Positions 16,445 through 24,634 of a stretch of DNA of 64,000 nt are shown piece by piece. Position numbers and translations under genes: made by a program. Below the pieces are notes generated by a model that saw nothing but the letters and a program-made list of their open reading frames with translations, did no database searches and was not told the DNA's origin. Location of the stretch: positions 62,001 through 126,000 of the forward strand of contig JACAEM010000013.1 of the NCBI GenBank assembly GCA_013388855.1. The letters run 5' to 3'. Each line of letters opens with the position of its first letter. The first letter of the stretch is position 1. The stretch is from Chloroflexota bacterium. Its GTDB lineage: Bacteria; Chloroflexota; Anaerolineae; Anaerolineales; Villigracilaceae.

Positions 16445-17413
16445 CTATTTTGAAGCCCTGCCAATATTTTGCGTTGCGCCCTGTACAGCATTTATAACTC
16501 TCCCAACGGACACACCACTTGACCCGGTGACGTTTATATTTTGGGAATTGTTGATATTGTTTATTATGACCTGCTCCAATTCCTTGGTTAATAGTCCTTT
16601 CTCGTCAAGAAAATCCCTGGTTTCGTCCAGCATTACATAGTAGGATGAGTCGAAAAATGTTTTCAGGTCGATTTCGTCGTATGAATTAGTTACAAATCGG
16701 CTGATGTAAGAAATGACGCTGAATTGGTTCTGAATCCAATCCAGCCCCCATCCCCAGATGGTCATAGGACCACTGATTACAAAATCCACAATATCATGCC
16801 ACCTATAATTCCCTCGAACGCGGGAAGTGTAATGAATAACGACATACTTGCCCGCAATCGCATAATGGATGAAATGACTGATCCGGCTTCCTCGCCTGGA
16901 ATTGTACGTAATTTGCAGAAAGGCACGGCTGTCACTGGGTAAGTCCTTGTCTTTGACGTAAACAGGATTAAGCACTTCCACCTTGTCGGCCGCATAGCGG
17001 GTCTTAAATTGATTCGCCAGTTTTGTCCTCAGTTCATCCACCAGGGCGGCAATGTCCTTATCCTCCCAATCCGCTTTGACGGGAACCGGGATGGATATTT
17101 TATTGAATTCATATCCGTATCGAATGAATAGACGGTTTTTCTTGAAATCGTCCGACGCATCGACCTCACGTTTCCTATCTGTGTTGAAGATATAGACCAT
17201 GAGACCCATTAAGAGTCCAAACACCCCAATTGGAGCGACACAGCTTAACGTGGACAACAAACCTGATAAAAGGTTTGAAAAGGTATCATCCCGATATGCA
17301 AATGATAGTGAAAGGGGAAGGAGGAAGGTTCCAACACACAGGCTGGACACCCAGAAATAAAGCCCAATTAGTATTAGCCACTTAAAAATCCTGGAAACAG
17401 ACGGTACGTTCAT
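16445..17413 (-). CDS. Unrecognised two-helix membrane protein with C-terminal Asn-rich motif
   Basis: A 322-aa protein of no family I can name. Two hydrophobic helices (about 10-38 and 48-76) are followed by a soluble region (80-285). The soluble part is mixed alpha/beta (KISIPVPVKADW..., AFLQITYNSRRGS, KYVVIHYTSRVRG), with another hydrophobic patch near 205-225 (FVISGPMTIWGWGLDW). The final 40 residues hold a beta-prone motif (286-316; NINNSQNINVT, VSVGRVINAV) matching the start of the downstream protein. The ATG at 17413 follows AGGAGG. The pair is AT-rich (one line counted at 40% GC) and sits alone between core genes. Confidence 0.78.
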   Translation of the reverse strand: MNVPSVSRIFKWLILIGLYFWVSSLCVGTFLLPLSLSFAYRDDTFSNLLSGLLSTLSCVAPIGVFGLLMGLMVYIFNTDRKREVDASDDFKKNRLFIRYGYEFNKISIPVPVKADWEDKDIAALVDELRTKLANQFKTRYAADKVEVLNPVYVKDKDLPSDSRAFLQITYNSRRGSRISHFIHYAIAGKYVVIHYTSRVRGNYRWHDIVDFVISGPMTIWGWGLDWIQNQFSVISYISRFVTNSYDEIDLKTFFDSSYYVMLDETRDFLDEKGLLTKELEQVIINNINNSQNINVTGSSGVSVGRVINAVQGATQNIGRASK

Positions 17414-17501
17414 GGTTGGCCTCCTTGTCGGGAAACATTGCTATCAGTGTACAACTTTTAGAGGCCAAATTCAATCAGCAAAATATTTGTATAGATAAAT
17501 T

Positions 17502-19562
17502 TTACTGACCCGAAAATTTTGCTCTTGTATCCACTGCCACATAACCTCTTTGCAGGACCCGCAAAGGATTAATTTCAATTTCTTCGATGATTTCGTTTTC
17601 AAGAGCCAGCCGCGATAATTTGACAAGGACATCGATCACGGACTCTTCGTCGGCAGGGGGGATGTGGCGAAAGCCTTTCAACTTCCTCCCAGCCCATGTC
17701 TTTCGGATCATTCTCAACGCCTCCGTCTGAGTCAGCGGAGCCAGAGCGAAAGCCACATCTTTGAGTCCTTCCACCTCCACGCCGCCTGAGCCGAACATCA
17801 TCAACGGTCCGAATTGTGGATCGCGTACCATGCCAACGATGACTTCCTGCCCTTGTGGGACCTGCCTTTGGATGTGGACTCCATCAATGCGCGCCTCTGG
17901 TCTCGCGGCTTTGACGCGTTTCATAATTTGCGTGTAGGCAATATCAAGGGCCTCAGGGTTTTGGATATTTAGGATCACACCACCGACATCCGATTTGTGC
18001 AAAATATCGGGTGAAGCAACCTTCATCACAACTGGATAACCAAGTTCCTCGGCAATTGATTTTGCTTCGTGTAGTTCGCTTGCCAGTTTGATTGGCGCTG
18101 TTTGTATTTGGTACTGTGTGAGGAGTGCATCAAGATTTGTTACAGCGATGCTCAGGCGCGGAGGTTGTAAAATTTCCCCATGTCCCTGTGATTTCGCGAC
18201 TAGATATTCAGCGCGCTTCACCAACGCGGATAAGGCTGAGGCGGCGCGTTCCGGGAAAGGATAGGTAACGACGCTTGCGATTCTGAACCTTCGTTGTGCT
18301 TCCTCCACCAATGTTGACCCCATCAACGAAACCACCACCGGTTTTTCGAATTGACGAATAACTTCGACCAGTTTTTCTGCCACACCTTCCGCTTTGAACA
18401 TCGGCGGCGGAGGAAGAATGACCATCGCCGCGTCAACGTTTTCATCTTCGAGCAGTGACTTCAGGCATGCGGCATACTGTTCCGGTGATGCGGAGGCGAG
18501 CATGTCAACGGGGTTGTTTATACTCGCGGCGGCGGGGAGGGTGGCGGTCAACGCCTCTCGTGTGGATTCGCTCAATCGGGCAAGAGTCAGCCCGTGATGT
18601 TCGAGTGAATCGGCGGCGATGACGCCGGGTCCACCTGCGTTGGTTAATACTCCGATTTTTCCGCCTTTGGGAAGCGGACAGTTTTCCAATGCCTGAGCCC
18701 AGTCAAAGAGTTGTTCGGTCGTATCGGCTCGCAGGATTCCCGCTTTTTCAAAGGCTGCATCGAAGGCGGTGTCTGAGGCGGACAAGGCTCCGGTGTGCGA
18801 GGCGGCGGCTTTTTGCCCTGATTCGAAGCGACCAACTTTGAGCGCAAGAACCGGCTTACAGCGCGTTACTTCACGGGCAACCTGCACGAAGCGCCGCCCG
18901 TCCGAAACGGATTCCATGTACAGCACAATAACGCACGTGTGTTCGTCTGCCGTCAGCATGGGGAGCATGTCTGTCTCGTTGACGTCCGCCTGGTTGCCAA
19001 GGCTGACAAGTTGCGAAAAACCGAAACCCTGCATGCGTGACCAGTCCACGATTGCGGCACAAAACGCGCCCGATTGAGAGATAAAACCAATGTTGCCCTG
19101 TGCAGGCATGGGCGGCTGAAGAAAGGTGGTGTCGAGCGGAAGATGTGTATCGATGGTGCCGATACAGTTGGGTCCCAGCAATCTCACACCGTGTGTACGC
19201 GCGATTTCGATACATTGTTTTTCCAGCGCTGCGCCCTCCGTGCTTGCCTCCCGAAACCCTGACGAGACGATGATTGCAGCGTGAATACCACGCCTGCCGC
19301 ACTCCTCTATGGCTGCCGGCGTTGCGTTCGGCGGGACGATGAGAATTGCCAGATCGACCGGATCGGGCACCTGGCTGAGTTGTGTGTGGATTTTGTACCC
19401 AAACAATTCGCCCGGCTTTTGTCCCACAAAGTGGATCGCGCCTCGATACCCGTTTTGTACAAGGTTGCGTGCCACGCCATAGCCTAATTTCTCCGCCGAT
19501 GTCGATGCGCCGATGACCACAACACCTTTTGGCTGGAAGAAGGGGATGAGAGATAGATTCAT
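17502..19562 (-). CDS. ADP-forming acetyl/acyl-CoA synthetase
   Basis: A single-chain 686-aa fusion of alpha and beta parts. It converts acyl-CoA + ADP + Pi to acid + CoA + ATP (or the reverse). The N-terminal CoA-binding Rossmann domain starts with VVVIGASTSAEKLGYGV at about 14-30. Ligase domains follow, with the phospho-His loop KAAASHTGALSASD (His256). A C-terminal ATP-grasp domain (about 465-680) contains LGYPVVMKVASPDILHKSDVGGV and EIEINPL. A TAGAAT box lies 9 bases before the ATG, so the start may be leaderless. It conserves energy from acyl-CoA in fermentative metabolism; acyl specificity is unknown. Confidence 0.93.
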   Translation of the reverse strand: MNLSLIPFFQPKGVVVIGASTSAEKLGYGVARNLVQNGYRGAIHFVGQKPGELFGYKIHTQLSQVPDPVDLAILIVPPNATPAAIEECGRRGIHAAIIVSSGFREASTEGAALEKQCIEIARTHGVRLLGPNCIGTIDTHLPLDTTFLQPPMPAQGNIGFISQSGAFCAAIVDWSRMQGFGFSQLVSLGNQADVNETDMLPMLTADEHTCVIVLYMESVSDGRRFVQVAREVTRCKPVLALKVGRFESGQKAAASHTGALSASDTAFDAAFEKAGILRADTTEQLFDWAQALENCPLPKGGKIGVLTNAGGPGVIAADSLEHHGLTLARLSESTREALTATLPAAASINNPVDMLASASPEQYAACLKSLLEDENVDAAMVILPPPPMFKAEGVAEKLVEVIRQFEKPVVVSLMGSTLVEEAQRRFRIASVVTYPFPERAASALSALVKRAEYLVAKSQGHGEILQPPRLSIAVTNLDALLTQYQIQTAPIKLASELHEAKSIAEELGYPVVMKVASPDILHKSDVGGVILNIQNPEALDIAYTQIMKRVKAARPEARIDGVHIQRQVPQGQEVIVGMVRDPQFGPLMMFGSGGVEVEGLKDVAFALAPLTQTEALRMIRKTWAGRKLKGFRHIPPADEESVIDVLVKLSRLALENEIIEEIEINPLRVLQRGYVAVDTRAKFSGQ

Positions 19563-19629
19563 GTTAATGCAATTCTATCCTTGATTTGTTACAATGGAAA
19601 ATAATGGTTTGGGGTGGAAGGAGGTGCGC

Positions 19630-20169
19630 ATGTTCGACGCAAAGACCGTTGCCGACATCATTACGGCCGCACGGGGTTGTCTGGGATTGGCCATTATTTG
19701 GCTGGGATTCACACAAGGCGAAGCGGCGCTTCCTGCCGTAATCATCCTCATGTTACTCGATTGGACAGGCGATTTCATCGATGGTGGTATCGCACGGCGT
19801 AGCCGACATCCACGCCGCACACGCATCGGCGACAGCGACATTTTCGTCGACTCCTTTATGTCCGTTTGCCTGGGGATTTACCTGGTCAGCGCGGGGTTGG
19901 CTGGATTGAGTTTGGGGCTCTGCTATCTCCTTGGCTGGATGCTGATCCTTTGGCGTTTCGGCTTGGAGAAGAATCTGCTCATGCTTGCCCAAGCTCCCAT
20001 CTACCTCTGGTTTATTATTGTCGCTTTGCAGCTGAATTCTGAGATGGGGCGGTGGCTGGTGGTCTGGGTGCTGGCTGCCTTGGCAATCAACTGGCGCCGT
20101 TTTTCGCGGGATACTGTTCCAACCTTCATCCGCGTGGTGGGTTCCATGCTTCGAAAAGGTCACCGGTAA
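19630..20169 (+). CDS. CDP-alcohol phosphatidyltransferase-like membrane protein
   Basis: A 179-aa protein with about five helices. The CDP-alcohol phosphotransferase metal/CMP site is recognisable: D48-x2-D51-G-x2-A55-R56, then G67, D70, D74. Spacing after the AR pair differs from the canonical D-x2-DG-x2-AR-x8-G-x3-D-x3-D (here x10, then x2, then x3), so catalysis is likely but not certain. The ATG at 19630 is chosen because GGAAGGAGG precedes it closely; an ATG at 19594 has no such site. An EEP-family phosphodiesterase gene follows 18 bases later. Confidence 0.7.
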   Translation: MFDAKTVADIITAARGCLGLAIIWLGFTQGEAALPAVIILMLLDWTGDFIDGGIARRSRHPRRTRIGDSDIFVDSFMSVCLGIYLVSAGLAGLSLGLCYLLGWMLILWRFGLEKNLLMLAQAPIYLWFIIVALQLNSEMGRWLVVWVLAALAINWRRFSRDTVPTFIRVVGSMLRKGHR

Positions 20170-20187
20170 AAGGCATCAAGAGCAAGA

Positions 20188-21171
20188 TTGTCCAGCAGGA
20201 GAAATTTTTACGTAAAGCCGCACAGGGAGGAATACCCGAGATTTTACAGACGTCTCTGGTCGTCGGTCAAACGGCTGTTGAATTGGATCGGCTACGAGCG
20301 CTTGCCTGAATTCGCAAAAGTCGCCCTGTCTGTAGCGCAGTCGGCAGGGCATGTATCCATGCAGAGCGGGGCGTACCCAATCCCTGCCGATGGATGCGGC
20401 GTCATGAGCGTGATGAGCGCGAATCTCTGGCATGACTGGCCCCGCTTCAAGGATTTGGAAAAGCGCCTCGAAGCGTTCGCAGCCCTGGCTGAGTCCGAAC
20501 GAACGGACTTGCTTCTGCTCCAGGAGGTGGCACGGATCCCATCCTTCCACGCGGATGAATGGCTGGCAGAGCGTCTCAAGATGGCATATGTCTATTCGCG
20601 CGCCAACGGCTCGCAACGGCTCGGGTTTGAAGAGGGATTGGGAGTATACAGTCGTTTCCCCTTGAAACGATTGCCGTACATTCGGCAGATGGGTCAGGCG
20701 CACAATCCGTTTTCGCGGCGGCTGGCATTAGGTGTGGAAGTGGATACCCCATGCGGAGAGATCATGGCATTCTCAACGCACCTTGGTTTGGCACGCAAAC
20801 AGAACGCAAAGCAACTGCGCGAATTGCATGGTTGGGTGGGTGATGTATCCGCAGGGCGTTCCGCCGTCATTGCCGGCGACTTCAATGCTCCCGAACATAC
20901 CCACCAGATCAGGCATGTCCGCTCCACTTGGTTGGATACTTTTCGTGAAATTCACACTCATGGACATGCTCCCACATATGAGATCCGCTGGCCGTGGGGC
21001 GGCGTGTTCATCAGCCATCGATTGGATTATATTTTCCTGCAGCCGGGTAAGCCTTCGTGGCAGGTCGTGGAGGTCAGGCACCTCGATGCCCCCGATGGAT
21101 CGCACTCTGATCATCGCGCAGTGTTGGCGCGATTGGCGCCGAGCCATTTTATGCCACAGGTCGATCAATGA
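20188..21171 (+). CDS. Endonuclease/exonuclease/phosphatase-family protein
   Basis: A 327-aa protein. The EEP fold begins near residue 73 (VMSVMSANLW, Asn79) and has the metal Glu113 in LLLLQEVAR, the GDFNAPEHT motif, and SHSDHRAVLARL near the C-terminus with the catalytic Asp308-His309. The N-terminal 60 residues are basic and helical. The only in-frame start before the domain and after the previous stop is the TTG at 20188. Together with the upstream CDP-alcohol transferase-like gene it may act on phospholipids, but nuclease or inositol phosphatase activity is equally possible. Confidence 0.82.
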   Translation: MSSRRNFYVKPHREEYPRFYRRLWSSVKRLLNWIGYERLPEFAKVALSVAQSAGHVSMQSGAYPIPADGCGVMSVMSANLWHDWPRFKDLEKRLEAFAALAESERTDLLLLQEVARIPSFHADEWLAERLKMAYVYSRANGSQRLGFEEGLGVYSRFPLKRLPYIRQMGQAHNPFSRRLALGVEVDTPCGEIMAFSTHLGLARKQNAKQLRELHGWVGDVSAGRSAVIAGDFNAPEHTHQIRHVRSTWLDTFREIHTHGHAPTYEIRWPWGGVFISHRLDYIFLQPGKPSWQVVEVRHLDAPDGSHSDHRAVLARLAPSHFMPQVDQ

Positions 21172-21190
21172 TCGCAAATCCGAAATTACC

Positions 21191-21703
21191 TCACCAATGT
21201 TCCCAATGCACGATTTCTTCCAATGACCTGCGTCCGCCTTTTTTCGGCGCAGCGGACAATTTCTCTTCGTCAGCAGGGTACCCGAAAGACAGCGCAATGC
21301 GCAAGTGCCACTCAGATGGGAATTTCAGAATTTCGCGCGCTCTCTCCGCCTCATAGATCGAAGCCGGGACCGAACCGACTCCCAACTCCCAGGCGGCGAG
21401 TTGCATGAACGCCGCGGCTTGACCGGCGTCAAACATGATCTGGAATTTGACGGTTGGATCGGGCGTGAGGATGGCAACTCCCAACGCGGCGCCCGCGAGA
21501 TGACCTGCCCACTGTCCGCACTCGGAGAGCGCCTTGAGAATGGATTTATCGCGAATGGCGATGAACTGCCACCCCTGCTCATTTTTCGACGACTGCGACC
21601 GGCGTCCGGCATTCAAAATGGCATGGACAACTTCGTCAGGCAAGGCTTTATCTTGAAATTTACGGATAGCACGCTTTAGGCGGATGGCATCGGATACATT
21701 CAT
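21191..21703 (-). CDS. Nitroreductase-family protein
   Basis: A 170-aa FMN-dependent nitroreductase-like protein. The FMN-phosphate signature RLKRAIRKFQDKALP is at about 9-23, NAGRRSQSSKNEQGWQFI follows at about 31-48, and the C-terminal FGYPADEEKL is typical. Length is at the short end of the family, like BluB/NfnB-type small members. The ATG at 21703 follows GGAGAAG and a purine-rich stretch. It is convergent with the EEP gene and not in an operon. The substrate is unknown. Confidence 0.85.
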   Translation of the reverse strand: MNVSDAIRLKRAIRKFQDKALPDEVVHAILNAGRRSQSSKNEQGWQFIAIRDKSILKALSECGQWAGHLAGAALGVAILTPDPTVKFQIMFDAGQAAAFMQLAAWELGVGSVPASIYEAERAREILKFPSEWHLRIALSFGYPADEEKLSAAPKKGGRRSLEEIVHWEHW

Positions 21704-21854
21704 TTTCTTCTTTTCTCCTTCTCCACGAGACTCTTCGCGGCAAATTACTCCAACTTTCCATTTTCTGCTCGATTATATCCGCCTGCCGCTTGGCACTACC
21801 AGAACGGGACGATAGTCAATAGGCAGGCGAGGTCAAAATTGGGATAATTTGGAT

Positions 21855-21944
21855 GAAAAACAAACCGTCTCGCAGGTCTCACGCCTCAAGTTTGACCGTA
21901 AAAGAAGACCTGCAGGTGTTATTCCTCACCAAGGAGATTTGCCC
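21855..21944 (+). promoter_or_regulatory. Structured 5' leader of the AOR gene
   Basis: A GATAAT box (21843-21848) would start an mRNA near 21855. The leader then contains GCAGGTCT (21872-21879) pairing perfectly with AGACCTGC (21906-21913). A short GGTG/CACC hairpin (21915-21930) directly abuts the AAGGAG ribosome site (21931-21936). This geometry could control access to the ribosome site. It does not obviously match a known riboswitch by eye. Confidence 0.4.
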
Positions 21945-24098
21945 ATGACCCTGCCTGCCGAATCAACGTTACTTGCTGAATTTACCTATGAACTTCGACC
22001 TGTAGAACGCGGATACGCCAACCGCACACTCTACATCAACCTCGATTCCAATACCATTCAGGAAAAGCCGGTCACCCAGCAGATGAAGGATTTATTCACC
22101 GGCGGGCGCGGTTTCGCGCTTAAATTGCTCTGGGATGCAGTCACGCCGGACACCAAGTGGAATGACAATCGGAATGAACTCGTCATTGCCAATGGCCCCA
22201 TTTGCGGCATCACGGCGTATCCCGGCAGTGGAAAAGCCACGGTTGTGACGCTCAGCCCGCTTACGGAGAATGTCATCGATAGCAATGTCGGCGGGTATTT
22301 CGCGCCATTCCTCAAGTTCTCCGGTTTCGACGCGCTGGAGATCCAGGGCAAGGCGAAAGAGGATGTCCTCATCTTCATCGATGGAGACAATGGTCGGGTC
22401 ACGATCGAACCGTATTCCTTTGAGCCGGAAGATTCTCATTTAATTGGTAACATGCTCACGGCTCATTTTGGCGGCGACGAAAAAGGCAAGCGCGGCGTTT
22501 CAGTCCTGTCTGCCGGTCAAGCTGCCGAGCATACGCGTATCGCGGCAATCAACTCCACGTGGTATGATGTCCGCCGCAAAGAGGCTCGCCTCAAACAGGC
22601 GGGACGCGGCGGTGCGGGACGCGTCTTCCGTGACAAGCACATCGCAGCTATCGTTTGCCGTTTTAGCGACATGAGCGGAGATAAGAACGGCGTTGCGGAT
22701 ATGGCGCTCATCCGCAAAGCAGGACAGCGCATTAATAAAGAGATTGCCGAATTGGACGATTCGCAAAATCAAATGCGCAAGATTGGCACTGCCAATATCG
22801 TGGACGTGATGGATCACTTCGACCTTTTGCCCACGCACAACTTCCGTTTCGGGTCGCATCCCGAGGCTCACAAAATTGACTCGAAAGTCTGGAAGGAAAA
22901 ATTTACGCAGGGCATGCCGGATGGATGTTGGCTGGGGTGTACGATGTCCTGCTCGCATGGCGTGGACCATTTCCCGGTTCAAACCGGACCGTATGCCGGG
23001 ACCTGCGTTCTCGTCGATGGCCCTGAATACGAGAACGCCGCCGGTCTCGGCTCGAACATCGGCAATTTCGATGCACAGAAGGTGCTTGAACTCAACTTTT
23101 ACTGCGACACCTATGGTATCGATACCATTTCGGTCGCAAACTGCATCGCCTTTGCGATGGAATGCTACGAAGAAGGTCTCATCACCAAAGAGCACACTGG
23201 CGGACTTGAACTGAACTTTGGCAATGGCGCCGCGGCGCTCGAATTGCTCCACCAAATGGCGCGCGGCGAAGGTTTTGGAGTCATCGTTGGTCAGGGCGTG
23301 CGCTACATGAAGGAATACTTCGCCCGTGAATTCGGCGCGGACCCGATTTTCATGCAAGATATCGGCATGGAGATCAAGGGCATGGAAATCTCCGAGTACA
23401 TGACCAAGGAATCACTTGCCCAACAGGGCGGTTACGGACTGGCGACAAAAGGTCCGCAACATGATGAGGCGTGGCTGATCTTCATGGATCAGGTCCACAA
23501 CCTCCTGCCGACCTTCGAGATGAAAGCCGAAGCCTTGCACTACTTCCCAATGTGGCGCACATGGTTCAGCCTGCATGGATTGTGCAAATTACCGTGGAAC
23601 GACATCTCTCCCGCCAACAACAAGCAGACCGCCGAGCCTGCAAAAGTCCCTGAGCACGTTGAAAACTACACATGGATTCACCAGGGCGTGACCGGCAAAC
23701 CAACCAAGGTCGAAGACCTCCTGCTTCAATCCGAGCGGGTCTACAACTTCCAAAAAGTCTTTGCCCTGCGGATGGGACGTGTCGGACGTCGGCATGATTA
23801 CCCGCCCTACCGTGCCATGGGACCTGTCACCAAACTCGAATACGAGTCGCGGCAGGAACGCTACGACGACCAACTCAGAAAACTGGTGGGTATCGATCCA
23901 ACGAACATGACCACCGAAGAAAAAATGAAGGAACTCCGCAAGTATCGCGAAGCCCAATACGAATCCCTCATGGATGCCGTTTACGAACGCCGCGGCTGGG
24001 ACAGGAACAGCATCCCCACCGTCGAAAAACTCCGCTCGCTCGGAATGGATCTGCCCGAATTGATTGAAGTGGTGGAAGAGGCCAGGAAGAAAGTGTAA
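21945..24098 (+). CDS. Tungsten/molybdenum aldehyde:ferredoxin oxidoreductase
   Basis: A 717-aa AOR-family enzyme that oxidises aldehydes to acids with ferredoxin, using a bis-pterin W or Mo cofactor and one 4Fe-4S cluster. The N-terminal domain shows LYINLDSNTI and LFTGGRGFALKLLWD at about 29-66, NGPICGITAYPGSGK and NVGGYFAPFLKFSGFDAL. Cluster cysteines are Cys328, Cys332, Cys336 (GCWLGCTMSC) and Cys547 (HGLCKLPW). The first spacing is CxxxC instead of the usual CxxC. The ATG at 21945 follows AAGGAG; an upstream TTG extension has no homology. No AorB-like electron-transfer gene is adjacent. The substrate is unknown. Confidence 0.92.
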   Translation: MTLPAESTLLAEFTYELRPVERGYANRTLYINLDSNTIQEKPVTQQMKDLFTGGRGFALKLLWDAVTPDTKWNDNRNELVIANGPICGITAYPGSGKATVVTLSPLTENVIDSNVGGYFAPFLKFSGFDALEIQGKAKEDVLIFIDGDNGRVTIEPYSFEPEDSHLIGNMLTAHFGGDEKGKRGVSVLSAGQAAEHTRIAAINSTWYDVRRKEARLKQAGRGGAGRVFRDKHIAAIVCRFSDMSGDKNGVADMALIRKAGQRINKEIAELDDSQNQMRKIGTANIVDVMDHFDLLPTHNFRFGSHPEAHKIDSKVWKEKFTQGMPDGCWLGCTMSCSHGVDHFPVQTGPYAGTCVLVDGPEYENAAGLGSNIGNFDAQKVLELNFYCDTYGIDTISVANCIAFAMECYEEGLITKEHTGGLELNFGNGAAALELLHQMARGEGFGVIVGQGVRYMKEYFAREFGADPIFMQDIGMEIKGMEISEYMTKESLAQQGGYGLATKGPQHDEAWLIFMDQVHNLLPTFEMKAEALHYFPMWRTWFSLHGLCKLPWNDISPANNKQTAEPAKVPEHVENYTWIHQGVTGKPTKVEDLLLQSERVYNFQKVFALRMGRVGRRHDYPPYRAMGPVTKLEYESRQERYDDQLRKLVGIDPTNMTTEEKMKELRKYREAQYESLMDAVYERRGWDRNSIPTVEKLRSLGMDLPELIEVVEEARKKV

Positions 24099-24204
24099 AC
24101 CCGTAACCGAGAATTTCGCGAAAGAAAACTTGGACATAAAGCCGACTCCATATCCGCGAGTCGGCTTGTTCTTTCCCTTTTATCCTTGCTTTCACCCTTC
24201 CAGT

Positions 24205-24210
24205 TATAAT
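24205..24210 (+). promoter_or_regulatory. TATAAT -10 box, leaderless start
   Basis: A perfect TATAAT ends 7 bases before the ATG at 24218, with no ribosome site. It would drive the run from 24218 to the M24 peptidase. Confidence 0.7.
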
Positions 24211-24217
24211 TACCCTA

Positions 24218-24634
24218 ATGGACGGACCTCAACCTACCTTCAGACCATTCGGCATCTCCGCTCTCATCCTTGTCGTCATCGGCTGGGGCGGCTTGTATTT
24301 TTTGGTCACTCAGACCTACCCCTACGTCTGGCCCCGTTGGGGATTCTTCGTGCTTGCCTTCATGGCGCTCACTGGGGCAGTCCTCCCCATCGTGTATTTC
24401 CTGCACCGACGCTTCCCCGACGAAAAGCCCGCTGAGGCGCACGTCATCACCCGTCAGGCGTTGTGGTTCGGTGTTTATGGAGCGACCCTTGCCTGGTTGC
24501 AGCTCGGACGCCTTGTCACGATCTATGTCATCCTCGGACTGGCAGGCGGGCTCATCGCCATCGAATACTTCATCCGTTTGCGTGAAAAAGCGCACTGGAA
24601 GCCTCCCGTTTCCGACGATGACCAATCTTCGTGA
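24218..24634 (+). CDS. Membrane protein of unknown function
   Basis: A 138-aa protein with four hydrophobic helices (about 12-33, 41-64, 78-95 and 98-115) and a charged C-terminal tail (RLREKAHWKPP...SDDDQ). I recognise no family. The start is fixed by a TATAAT box 7 bases upstream. Its 3' end overlaps the selA ATG by 17 bases, so the two are co-transcribed and probably coupled. A role in selenium metabolism is not implied by sequence. Confidence 0.75.
   Translation: MDGPQPTFRPFGISALILVVIGWGGLYFLVTQTYPYVWPRWGFFVLAFMALTGAVLPIVYFLHRRFPDEKPAEAHVITRQALWFGVYGATLAWLQLGRLVTIYVILGLAGGLIAIEYFIRLREKAHWKPPVSDDDQSS

Noticed and set aside
22500-23357. Minus-strand open frame of 285 codons
   Set aside because: It is antisense to the AOR gene, which has all family motifs across this stretch.
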